DNA from: Desulfobacteraceae bacterium
GTDB lineage: Bacteria > Desulfobacterota > Desulfobacteria > Desulfobacterales > JAABRJ01
DNA: 15,160 bases
Direction of reading: 5' to 3'
Assembly: GCA_011390985.1 (NCBI GenBank)
Contig: JAABRJ010000506.1
Coordinates: forward strand, 1-15,160
Shown here in pieces: positions 1 through 6,269 of this stretch; the stretch's first letter is position 1, and each line of letters begins with the position of its first letter. Position numbers and translations under genes: made by a program. The notes under the pieces were generated by a model that was not told where the DNA came from, searched no databases, and was given only the letters and a program-made list of their open reading frames with translations.

Positions 1-1852
1 CCTCTTCCGGGGCGGCCCCCGGCGGCGCGGGGGCGCCGCCGCCGCCCGCGAAAAGCGCGGAGCCGATGCGGACGCGGCGGCCTGCCAGCCTGGCGGCGAT
101 CCCGTTTTCGGACACCGTGCGATCTTCCAGCGGCAGGCGCTGGAGGCCGGCGGCCTCGGCCTTGCGCTGAATGGCGGCCGCGATGGGGTGCGTCTGGCCG
201 TCCTCAAGCGAGAAGGCCAGCTGCAAGGCCTGCGTCGAATCGATCGCCCCCAGGGGCCGCACCGCCAGAAGGGTCCAGCGGCCGTCGGTGAGCGTGCCGG
301 TTTTGTCGAACACCAGGGTATCGACCCGGTGCGCCGTTTCGAAGGCCGAGAATTCGCGCACCAGAATCCCGCCCCGGCCCGCCACCGAAATCCCGGCCAC
401 GCGCGCCAGGGGGATGGCCACCCCCAGGGCGCAGGGGCATGAGATCACCACCACGGTGACCGTGCGGATCATCGCCGCTTCACCCGTCAGCCCGGACCAC
501 AGGCACGCCAGGCCGGTCAGCAGCGCCAGCAGCAGAATGGCCGGCACGAACCACTGCAGCAGACGATCCGTGCGCCCCTCCAGGCGGGTCTTGGCGTCCA
601 GGGCCTTTTGCATGATGGCGAGCATCTGACCCAGGGTCGAAGCCGGGCCGACCTGCTCGGCGCGCAGGGTCAGGACGCCGCGGACCACCCGCACGCCGCT
701 GCGCAGGCGCTCGCCGGGTGTTTTCGTCAGCGGCCGCGGCTCCCCGGTCAGGGAGGACTCATCGACTTCGGCGCTGCCGGAGAGGATCGTGCCGTCGGCT
801 GCGACCACCTCACCGGCCGCCACCTGAAAGCGGTCCCCGGGCTGGAGCATCTCGGCGGCCACGTAGCGTCCCCCCGGCGTGGCCGGCGACAGCAGGCGCA
901 CCTTGGCCGGCTGGAGGGCGAAAAAGGTGCCCAGCTCCTCCTGCACGGCGTCCTTGGCCCGGCGTTCCAAGGCTTTGCCCAGCAGCACCAGGGTGGTGAG
1001 CATCGCGGCGGTGTCGAAATACAGGTGGATGCTGCCGTGGAGCAGGTTGTAGGTGCTGAAGCCGTAGGCGGCCAAGGCGCCCACCGCCACGAGGGTTTCC
1101 ATTCCGAAATGGGCGGTCCTCGCAGCCGTAAGGGCCTTGCGGTAGATCGGGCCCCCACCGTAGAAAAGAACCGCACTGGCCATGAAGAAAATCGGCCAGG
1201 AGATCTTGAAGACGCTCTCGGCCGAAAGCGCGCTGAAAAACCCCGTGTAAAGCGCGAAGGAGAGCATCATGACGTTCATCGTGAGAAAGGCCGACACCCC
1301 GAAGCGGATGAATTCGCGCCGACTTTCCTTGGCGGTGCCGGTATCGTCGGGAAGGGCGGCGCGGTAACCGAGTTTTTCGACGGTGCGGATAATATCGGCC
1401 GGTGCGCTGCGCACCGGATCGAAGCTGCAGCGTAGGCGGTCGGTGGCGAAGTTGCAGGCGGCGTCCAGGACGCCCTTTTGGTGGCGCAGGGTTTCTTCGA
1501 TTACCCAGGCGCAGGCGGGGCACCACATGTCCGCGATCTTGAGGGTCAGTTGCAGCTGCGCGCTGTCGCCGGCGGCGGGGGTCGGGGCGGCGGCGGAGAG
1601 CGGTTCCTGCTGCCGCCGGGCGAGGTCCGCTGCGCTGCGCGGGATGACGCCCATCTCCTGGCAGCGGCGGAACATTTCGGTGTTGCGAAAATCGGCCGGG
1701 TCGCCCGGCTCGGCGGCTGCCAGCAGCATGACGAAGACCTGGCGGCAGCCCATGCAGCAGAACCGGTAGGTGTGTTCCTCCAGCTCGTGGGAAACGGCTC
1801 CGAAGCGCAACGGGAGCCAGCACAGGTCGCAGGCCGCGGTGGGGTCAGGCAT
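1..1852 (-). CDS. ccoI: CcoI/FixI-type copper-translocating P1B-ATPase, 3' end beyond window
   Basis: Membrane copper pump, probably supplying copper for the CuB site of the cbb3 oxidase encoded upstream. The frame is open from an ATG at 1852 to the window edge (617 codons, C-terminal part missing). In order: an N-terminal cysteine-rich metal-binding domain (C8, C11 and the FCCMGC group C32, C33, C36) typical of FixI/CcoI-class ATPases; an HMA domain with CPAC at 111-114; membrane segments; the actuator-domain TGE loop at 369-371; the CPC metal-transport motif at 472-474; and the phosphorylation motif DKTGTLT with the acceptor Asp at 516. The nucleotide-binding domain has only begun at the edge. 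It starts 13 bp after the stop of the ActE-like cytochrome gene, without a clear Shine-Dalgarno, so it may be translationally coupled. Family assignment is firm; the specific oxidase-maturation role is inferred from context and the N-terminal domain. A general CopA-like exporter is the alternative. Confidence 0.92.
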   Translation of the reverse strand, partial: MPDPTAACDLCWLPLRFGAVSHELEEHTYRFCCMGCRQVFVMLLAAAEPGDPADFRNTEMFRRCQEMGVIPRSAADLARRQQEPLSAAAPTPAAGDSAQLQLTLKIADMWCPACAWVIEETLRHQKGVLDAACNFATDRLRCSFDPVRSAPADIIRTVEKLGYRAALPDDTGTAKESRREFIRFGVSAFLTMNVMMLSFALYTGFFSALSAESVFKISWPIFFMASAVLFYGGGPIYRKALTAARTAHFGMETLVAVGALAAYGFSTYNLLHGSIHLYFDTAAMLTTLVLLGKALERRAKDAVQEELGTFFALQPAKVRLLSPATPGGRYVAAEMLQPGDRFQVAAGEVVAADGTILSGSAEVDESSLTGEPRPLTKTPGERLRSGVRVVRGVLTLRAEQVGPASTLGQMLAIMQKALDAKTRLEGRTDRLLQWFVPAILLLALLTGLACLWSGLTGEAAMIRTVTVVVISCPCALGVAIPLARVAGISVAGRGGILVREFSAFETAHRVDTLVFDKTGTLTDGRWTLLAVRPLGAIDSTQALQLAFSLEDGQTHPIAAAIQRKAEAAGLQRLPLEDRTVSENGIAARLAGRRVRIGSALFAGGGGAPAPPGAAPEE

Positions 1853-1865
1853 CGGGGCGCGGGGG

Positions 1866-2384
1866 TTAGTTGCGCAGGCCCAGGGACTTGACGTAGGCGA
1901 CGATGCGCCAGCGGTCCTGGGCTTCGATGGTGGTCGCCAGCGGCGGCTGGCGCCCGCCGGGGACACCGTAGCTGATCTCCTTGAAGACCAGGCCGGGTTC
2001 GGCTTCCTGGACCTGGGGGCTGCGCAGGTCGGTCGGCAGCGGGCTGAAACTCTGGCCGACGGTGCCGTTGCCGTCGTGATAGCGGCCGTGGCACTGGGCG
2101 CAGTAGGTCGCGTAAAGCGCCTGGCCGGATTCTAAAACGACGGGGTCCTGCGGGCTGAAGGGGTTGGCCAGGTCCGAGTCCGTGGCGGCGCGATACAGCG
2201 CTTCGCCGCCGTCGACCGGTACGCTGCCGGCCGCCATCACCAGCAGCGGCTCCTCGTGGGGTTTGACCGCCGGGGTCTCCCACATCCGGCCCCACGGGAA
2301 ATAGCTGTCAAACAGGTTCAGGGCCTGAACGGCCACGACGCCTAAGACGGCCACGATTGCAAAAAGCACCGCCACCTTTTTCAT
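1866..2384 (-). CDS. actE: ActE-like membrane-anchored monohaem cytochrome c
   Basis: A 172-residue c-type cytochrome that would carry electrons between the quinol-oxidising module and the oxidase on the periplasmic side. A hydrophobic N-terminal segment (about 3-22) is an uncleaved anchor or signal peptide. It is followed by a linker containing RMWETPAVKP and SVPVDGGEALYR, which follows the pattern of ActE proteins of alternative complex III (Met-x-x-x-Pro, then Pro-Val-x-Gly). One haem site, CAQCH, lies at 95-99. The usual distal Met, expected in a MPSYA-type loop, is absent: the corresponding stretch reads GRQPPLATTI, and there is no Met after residue 50. The C-terminal DRWRIVAYVKSL is the normal final helix. 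The ATG directly abuts the TAG of the preceding gene, with a purine-rich AGGGGGAA just upstream. In canonical act operons actE lies between actD and actF; here it sits with the oxidase genes. It could instead be a dedicated oxidase cytochrome. Confidence 0.78.
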   Translation of the reverse strand: MKKVAVLFAIVAVLGVVAVQALNLFDSYFPWGRMWETPAVKPHEEPLLVMAAGSVPVDGGEALYRAATDSDLANPFSPQDPVVLESGQALYATYCAQCHGRYHDGNGTVGQSFSPLPTDLRSPQVQEAEPGLVFKEISYGVPGGRQPPLATTIEAQDRWRIVAYVKSLGLRN

Positions 2385-2612
2385 CTATTCCCCCTTCACG
2401 CCCCGGATGTGCTGTGGGTGGGGGCCCGGCTGATAGATGGCATAGGGCGATTCGCCGGGAACGTCCCGCACCGCCCGATAGTCCCAGCCGGGCTGGCCCC
2501 GGTCGGTCACCACGTAAAACGAGAAAAACCCCTTGGCCAGAATGAGGAGCACGAGCAGACCGACCACCGACCACGCGAACAGCGCCGATTCTTTGTGTGC
2601 CGCGGTTTCCAT
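2385..2612 (-). CDS. Small single-helix membrane protein of unknown function in the oxidase cluster
   Basis: I do not recognise this 75-residue protein. It has a short charged N-terminus (METAAHKES), one membrane helix at about 10-30, and a soluble tail of about 45 residues rich in Pro, Gly and Tyr (for example GQPGWDYRAVRDVPGESPY). The positive-inside pattern is weak, so topology is uncertain, but a periplasmic tail is plausible. There are no cysteines and only one cluster of His near the C-terminus (PHPQHIRG). The ATG lies 1 bp after the stop of the FixP_N-like gene, and its own stop abuts the next ATG, so it is translated as part of the operon. Its position among oxidase subunits suggests an accessory subunit or assembly factor. 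It could occupy the place of the small ActG or CcoH proteins, but no sequence feature proves either. Confidence 0.75.
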   Translation of the reverse strand: METAAHKESALFAWSVVGLLVLLILAKGFFSFYVVTDRGQPGWDYRAVRDVPGESPYAIYQPGPHPQHIRGVKGE

Positions 2613-2613
2613 T

Positions 2614-2889
2614 TCAGATTTTAACCTCGAGAAGTCCGGTGAACAGAATGTAGAGAAAGGCCCAGGCCACCGTTCCGGCGATGATCAGGACCATGATCAG
2701 CGGAAAGGGCGCGTCGCGGTCCTCGATGCCGTCGGCGAAGCGGTAGGTGATGCGCTCCTTGCGGTCCTCGGCGTCCTTGCCGCGGAAATGCTGGTAGGCC
2801 AGCCCCACCCCGAAGACCACCATGAACACCAGGGCGGGAAAGAGGTAGAGCATCACGTGCTGGAAATTGAGCAGGTGAAAAAATCGCAT
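2614..2889 (-). CDS. Two-helix membrane protein resembling the N-terminal anchor of CcoP/FixP
   Basis: A 91-residue protein beginning at the ATG at 2889, preceded by AAGGAG with 5-nt spacing; a longer frame that reads upstream into the CcoS-like gene is discarded for this reason. Membrane helices lie at about 11-31 and 64-86. The second half reads FADGIEDRDAPFPL followed by a hydrophobic helix ending in Y-I-L-F-T-G. This resembles the N-terminal domain of cbb3 subunit CcoP/FixP, in which a DGIxExxxPLP motif precedes a single helix. There is no haem motif, so it is at most the anchor without the cytochrome domains. The neighbouring CcoO carries an extra cytochrome c domain, which may be the missing half. 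The domain match is by eye and moderate; the first helix is extra compared with FixP_N. An unrelated small oxidase subunit is the alternative. Confidence 0.72.
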   Translation of the reverse strand: MRFFHLLNFQHVMLYLFPALVFMVVFGVGLAYQHFRGKDAEDRKERITYRFADGIEDRDAPFPLIMVLIIAGTVAWAFLYILFTGLLEVKI

Positions 2890-2926
2890 GACAGCTCCTT
2901 GCAGGGGGGGGTGCGGCCCCGGCCCG

Positions 2927-3184
2927 TCAGCCGTTGATGAGCGCGTACACCAGGATCGCGGCGCTGGCCAGCAGGCCCGCCACCGCCAAGAGCCCCAGCG
3001 CCCAGGTTTCCAGGCGGCTGATGCGGGTGGTCGGGGCCGGGGCCCGGTCGGGCTCGTCTTCAAGGGGCAGAAAGCGCGCCCGCTGCTGCTCCCGGAACTG
3101 TCCGTTTTTCAGGGCCCACAGAAAGACGATCAGCGAGAGCACGAACCCGATCAGGATGTAGCTGGCAAAGTAGGGAAAGTACAT
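2927..3184 (-). CDS. ccoS: CcoS-like cbb3 oxidase maturation protein
   Basis: An 85-residue membrane protein. The N-terminal helix (about 8-26) runs straight into FLWALKNGQFREQQRARFLPL, which matches the CcoS hallmark of a helix followed by a WAxxxGQF-type motif and a short charged stretch. CcoS is needed for cofactor insertion into cbb3 oxidases in the organisms studied. Unlike the usual CcoS of about 50-70 residues, this protein has a second helix at about 63-83 after a Pro/Arg-rich linker. The ATG at 3184 has no recognisable Shine-Dalgarno (the upstream bases read CAGACCCA), and the gene is separated from ccoO by 168 bp containing a repeat, so its expression may be lower than that of the upstream genes. 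The next gene begins 37 bp downstream with a strong ribosome site. The motif is clear but short, hence moderate confidence in the name. Confidence 0.7.
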   Translation of the reverse strand: MYFPYFASYILIGFVLSLIVFLWALKNGQFREQQRARFLPLEDEPDRAPAPTTRISRLETWALGLLAVAGLLASAAILVYALING

Positions 3185-3230
3185 TGGGTCTGTTTGTACG
3201 GTTGTTGGGCTGCTAAAAATTCCAAACCCA

Positions 3231-3354
3231 GACGGTTTCGAAAAAAGTTCAAGTTCAAGGCGCGCAAATCTCGAGGAGTGAGGCGTACTCCTGTACGCCG
3301 CAGCGACTTCGAGATGCAGCGCAACGCAGAAATTGGACTTTTTGCGGAACCGTC
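3231..3354. repeat. 124-bp imperfect palindromic repeat (MITE- or REP-like) between ccoO and ccoS
   Basis: The ends form an imperfect terminal inverted repeat: GACGGTTTCGAAAAAAGTTC at 3231-3250 faces the complement of ACTTTTTGCGGAACCGTC at 3337-3354. Nested inside are a perfect 7-bp pair ATCTCGA/TCGAGAT (3268-3274 and 3309-3315) and a perfect central hairpin GGCGTAC-TCCT-GTACGCC (3282-3299). The whole can fold into one long imperfect stem. The left end of the ccoO coding region falls on it: the TGA stop (3353-3355) shares two bases with the element's edge. I recall closely similar palindromes scattered through Desulfobacterales genomes, but this is memory and not a search. No target-site duplication is evident. 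Confidence 0.75.
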
Positions 3355-4285
3355 AAGGCTCGTTGGCCGCGTCGATCCCCCGCGGTTCCGTGTTGGCATC
3401 CGACTGGTTGATGAAGTAGACGGCCACGTAGTTGCCGACATCCCAGATTTTCTCCGATTCCAGCTCTTTTTTGAAATAGGGCATGGCCGTGCCCGTGATG
3501 CCGTTCATGATCTGGTAATAGAGAATGCCGCCGGATATGCCGCGGTCTTTGAGAATCGTGAAATTCAATGGCGGCGGGTAGAGGTACGGCTGGGCAGGCC
3601 CCATGCCGTCGCCCACCGGGCCGTGGCAGCCAAGGCAGAAATCCTGGTAGAGCTTGTGCCCGCGCGCGAGCCCGGCCTCGGAGGTCGGGTAGGGGTTGGG
3701 CAGATTGCGCCAGCCTTCGGGCACCGTGGCGTGCAGCCATTCGACGTTGGCCACCGGACCGGCCTCGTAGGCGCGGATGGCCTCCTGTTTCCAGAAGCGC
3801 TGGCGCTGCATGCGGCGGTCGGCCTGTTTGAGCCCCAGTCCCTGGACATAGGCGGTCAGGTCTTCAAGGTTCTGCTGCCCCAGGTAGGCCACGGCCGGCA
3901 TGATCGACAGCGTCCGGGTATAGCGCGGGTTGGTGAAATGCGCGATGTGCCAGTCGTCGGGGTGCTCGCCGCCCTCCTGGGAGAGGTCCGGGCCGGTGCG
4001 GGCCGAGCCCAGCAGGATCGGCTGGTCCAGGATGTAGTCGCCGGCCTGGGCGATGCGCTCCGCCCCCAGGCCCCAGTCGATGGTCCGGATCGACTGGCTG
4101 TGGCAGTAGACGCAGCCATTGGCGATGTAAAGCGCCCGGCCTCGGGCCTCCACGTCGCTGCGCGGGCGCAAGATTTCCGAGGGTTCCTCGACCCGGGTAG
4201 CCCAGGGCATGTAGACCACCATGAAAACGATGGCCGCCAGAAGCATCAGGCTGCCGACGACAACGGCCATGGGCGTCATCTTCAT
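3353..4285 (-). CDS. ccoO: CcoO-type cytochrome c subunit of cbb3 oxidase, fused to a second cytochrome c domain
   Basis: A 310-residue dihaem cytochrome c that feeds electrons to CcoN from the periplasmic side. It has one N-terminal membrane helix (about 6-26). The CcoO domain carries NGCVYCHSQSIR with haem attachment at C58, C61 and H62, and a probable Met ligand at M129 (SIMPAVAYL). A linker of about 50 residues leads to a second class I cytochrome domain with CLGCH at 217-221 and a probable Met ligand at M268 (TAMPYF). Classical CcoO is monohaem, and the second domain resembles a CcoP haem domain, so this is a probable CcoO-CcoP fusion. No full-length ccoP is seen. The ATG overlaps the ccoN stop by 4 bp (ATGA), with GGAG about 10 nt upstream, so translation is probably coupled to ccoN. 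The stop codon lies exactly at the boundary of the downstream repeat. Confidence 0.9.
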   Translation of the reverse strand: MKMTPMAVVVGSLMLLAAIVFMVVYMPWATRVEEPSEILRPRSDVEARGRALYIANGCVYCHSQSIRTIDWGLGAERIAQAGDYILDQPILLGSARTGPDLSQEGGEHPDDWHIAHFTNPRYTRTLSIMPAVAYLGQQNLEDLTAYVQGLGLKQADRRMQRQRFWKQEAIRAYEAGPVANVEWLHATVPEGWRNLPNPYPTSEAGLARGHKLYQDFCLGCHGPVGDGMGPAQPYLYPPPLNFTILKDRGISGGILYYQIMNGITGTAMPYFKKELESEKIWDVGNYVAVYFINQSDANTEPRGIDAANEP

Positions 4286-5652
4286 CGGGCTTCTCCCGGG
4301 TTGAAATACAGCGTTCGCAGGATGTTATAGAGCCCCAGGACCGCCGAGATGAAAATCATCAGCCCGAGCGCCGCGCGGTAGACGTAGTAGACGTGGATCT
4401 GCGGAATCACCCGGTAGACGGTTTCGCCGTTGAGCCAGGCGTGGCCCTGGACCAGGCCGGCGATGGTCAGGACCGAGGTGAAGCCCACGACGCCGATCAG
4501 CACCATCCAGTACTGGAAATCGGCCAGGAAGCGGCTGTAGAGCGGTTTGCCGGCGATCCGCGGCAGGACGTAGTAAAGCCCGCCGAGGGCGATCATGCCG
4601 GCGAAGCCGAGCACCCCGACGTGGGCGTGGGCCACCACCCAGTTGTTGAAATGGGTGACGCGCTGCACCTGCGGCAGGGCCATCATCGAGCCCTGGATGC
4701 TGACGAAAAAATACATGATCGTGCCGGTGAAGACGAACTTGGCGCCGATATCGGCGTGGATCGCCCCCAGTCGGCCGCGGGCGGTGTACCAGATGTTGAT
4801 CAGGAAGGCCATCACCGGGATGACCATGGCGACGCTGTCCACGATCGAGATCACCTTGAGCCAGGTGGGCACCGGCACCTGCAGCAGGTGGTGGGTGCCG
4901 ATGTGGGTGTAGACCACGATCAGCGACCAGAAGCCCAGCAGCGACAGGGTGTGGCTGTAGAGCGGGCTCTGGCAGGCCCTGGGGATCACGTAGTAGGCCA
5001 CCCCGGCGGCCAGCGGGGTTAGCAGCAGGCCGAAGACGTTGTGGCCGTAAAACCACAGTAGAATGGCGTCGGGGATCCCCACCAGTGCGCCGCTGGTGGG
5101 CTGCCAGATCACGTTGCCGAGGCTGAAGGTCGCCCCGGTCAGCACGACCGCCGCGCACACGTACCAGACCGACACATAGAGCACCGGCTCCCGGCGCTGC
5201 CTGACGGTCATGATCAGGTTGATGAAAACCAGCACGAAGACCGCCACCACCAGCATGTCGATGGGCCAGATCATCTCGGCGTATTCACGCCCCTGGGTGT
5301 GTCCGGCGGCCAGGCTGACCACCGCCGCCACCAGGGTCAGGTTCCAGAGCAGCACCGTGACGACGCCCAGCTTGTCGCTGTAAATCCGGGTGCGCAGCAG
5401 GCGCGGAAAATAATAGAAAGCCGCCCCCAGCAGACCGGGGGTGACGAACCCGAACAGGACCAGATTGACATGGATCGGGCGGATCCGGCCGAACACCAGC
5501 CAGCCGATGTTTTCCGTCAGGTCCGGCGCAATCAGCTCGGTTGCGCCCAGCAACCCCATGAACGTGGCGACCACCAACCACAAGCCCGAGGTGATGCAGA
5601 AGCCCTTGGCCGTCAGATACGGCTGGTCAGCGGTGTGGGCATCGGTTGTCAA
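4282..5652 (-). CDS. ccoN: cbb3-type cytochrome c oxidase catalytic subunit I
   Basis: A 456-residue polytopic membrane protein, the oxygen-reducing subunit of a C-family haem-copper oxidase (usual length about 475). Ligand motifs are complete: RPIHVNLVLFGF gives the low-spin haem b His on helix 2; WFYGHNVFG gives a CuB His; YTHIGTHHLL gives the CuB His pair with the active-site Tyr six residues before it, the hallmark of cbb3 oxidases; and NNWVVAHAHVGVLGF gives the two haem-binding His. It therefore looks catalytically competent. The start is TTG at 5652, supported by AGGAGG at 5659-5664 with 6-nt spacing. The 88-bp gap after actA contains a small GGCAGC/GCTGCC hairpin (5676-5694) just before the ribosome site, which might modulate initiation. 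The stop overlaps the ccoO start. It follows the alternative complex III genes directly in the same orientation, suggesting that complex is its electron donor. Confidence 0.96.
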   Translation of the reverse strand: MTTDAHTADQPYLTAKGFCITSGLWLVVATFMGLLGATELIAPDLTENIGWLVFGRIRPIHVNLVLFGFVTPGLLGAAFYYFPRLLRTRIYSDKLGVVTVLLWNLTLVAAVVSLAAGHTQGREYAEMIWPIDMLVVAVFVLVFINLIMTVRQRREPVLYVSVWYVCAAVVLTGATFSLGNVIWQPTSGALVGIPDAILLWFYGHNVFGLLLTPLAAGVAYYVIPRACQSPLYSHTLSLLGFWSLIVVYTHIGTHHLLQVPVPTWLKVISIVDSVAMVIPVMAFLINIWYTARGRLGAIHADIGAKFVFTGTIMYFFVSIQGSMMALPQVQRVTHFNNWVVAHAHVGVLGFAGMIALGGLYYVLPRIAGKPLYSRFLADFQYWMVLIGVVGFTSVLTIAGLVQGHAWLNGETVYRVIPQIHVYYVYRAALGLMIFISAVLGLYNILRTLYFNPGEAR

Positions 5653-5740
5653 TACGGCCCTCCTTTTTACTCGTCGGCAGCGGCTGCGGCTGCCATTTGC
5701 ACGGTCTGAAACGGACGCTGCGCGGCGCGGGGCGCGCGTG

Positions 5741-6253
5741 TCAGTTGTGGCATGCCAGCCAACAGTCGAGGGTGGCGCCCCGCTCGCGGTGGCAGCCGAT
5801 GCAAAATCCCATCATGAACTTTTGGCCCTTGAGGCGGTCCATGGTCTCCACCGCCCCGTGGCACTCCGCACAGGCCACGGCTTTCTTGATGTGCCGCTGA
5901 TGGTTGAAAAAGACATGTTCGGGCACGTAGAAGACCTTGCGCCAGGGGGTCGGGGTGCGGGTGTCGAAATACGCGTGTTCCTTGAGGATCTGGGGGTGCT
6001 TGGCGATGATGTAGGTGTGGCAGTAGAGGCACTTTTCCACCGGCGGTATGCCGGGGTAGGTGGCCCGCCCCACGTAGGGGTGGCAGAATTCGCATTGGAT
6101 CGCCTTGACTCCGCTGTGCAGCCGGTGGCTGAAGGGGATCGGCTGCACAGCGCCGATGTCGGTGGCCGGCGGCGTGTAGAAAAAATAGAGAAAGCCAACG
6201 ATCAGCACCACACAAATGGCTGTCCAGGCAATCGGGGTTCGGTTTGAGCTCAA
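5741..6253 (-). CDS. actA: ActA-like multihaem cytochrome c of alternative complex III
   Basis: A 170-residue membrane-anchored multihaem cytochrome. One N-terminal helix lies at about 9-27. Four standard CxxCH sites follow: C54-H58, C75-H79, C128-H132 and C151-H155. A fifth, at the extreme C-terminus, reads CWLACH (164-169), a CX3CH spacing. Further His residues (for example H43, H46, H118, H121) can serve as distal ligands. The sequence pattern (PIPFSHRLHSG, IPPVEKCLYCH, VFFNHQRHIKKAVACAECHG, MGFCIGCHR) is that of ActA, which in characterised complexes is pentahaem and passes electrons to ActE or to an external acceptor. The start codon is TTG at 6253, backed by AGGAG at 6261-6265 with 7-nt spacing, 16 bp after the actF stop. 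In canonical act operons actA comes first; here it comes last of the block, next to ccoN. Confidence 0.9.
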   Translation of the reverse strand: MSSNRTPIAWTAICVVLIVGFLYFFYTPPATDIGAVQPIPFSHRLHSGVKAIQCEFCHPYVGRATYPGIPPVEKCLYCHTYIIAKHPQILKEHAYFDTRTPTPWRKVFYVPEHVFFNHQRHIKKAVACAECHGAVETMDRLKGQKFMMGFCIGCHRERGATLDCWLACHN

Positions 6254-6269
6254 GGGGCGGCTCCTGGTT

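Noticed and set aside
810..1823. A 337-codon minus-strand frame in the region of the copper ATPase
   Set aside because: The overlapping frame from 1852 carries the CPAC, TGE, CPC and DKTGT motifs in the right order; this one is Arg/Pro/Gly-rich shadow sequence.
3231..3354. The palindrome after ccoO as a simple intrinsic terminator
   Set aside because: It is much longer than a terminator, has terminal inverted repeats, and oxidase genes continue downstream in the same direction; a repeat element explains it better.
2888..4330. A 480-codon plus-strand open frame across ccoO, the repeat and the ccoS-like gene
   Set aside because: It is antisense to three genes with clear motifs, crosses an intergenic repeat, and shows no domain of its own.
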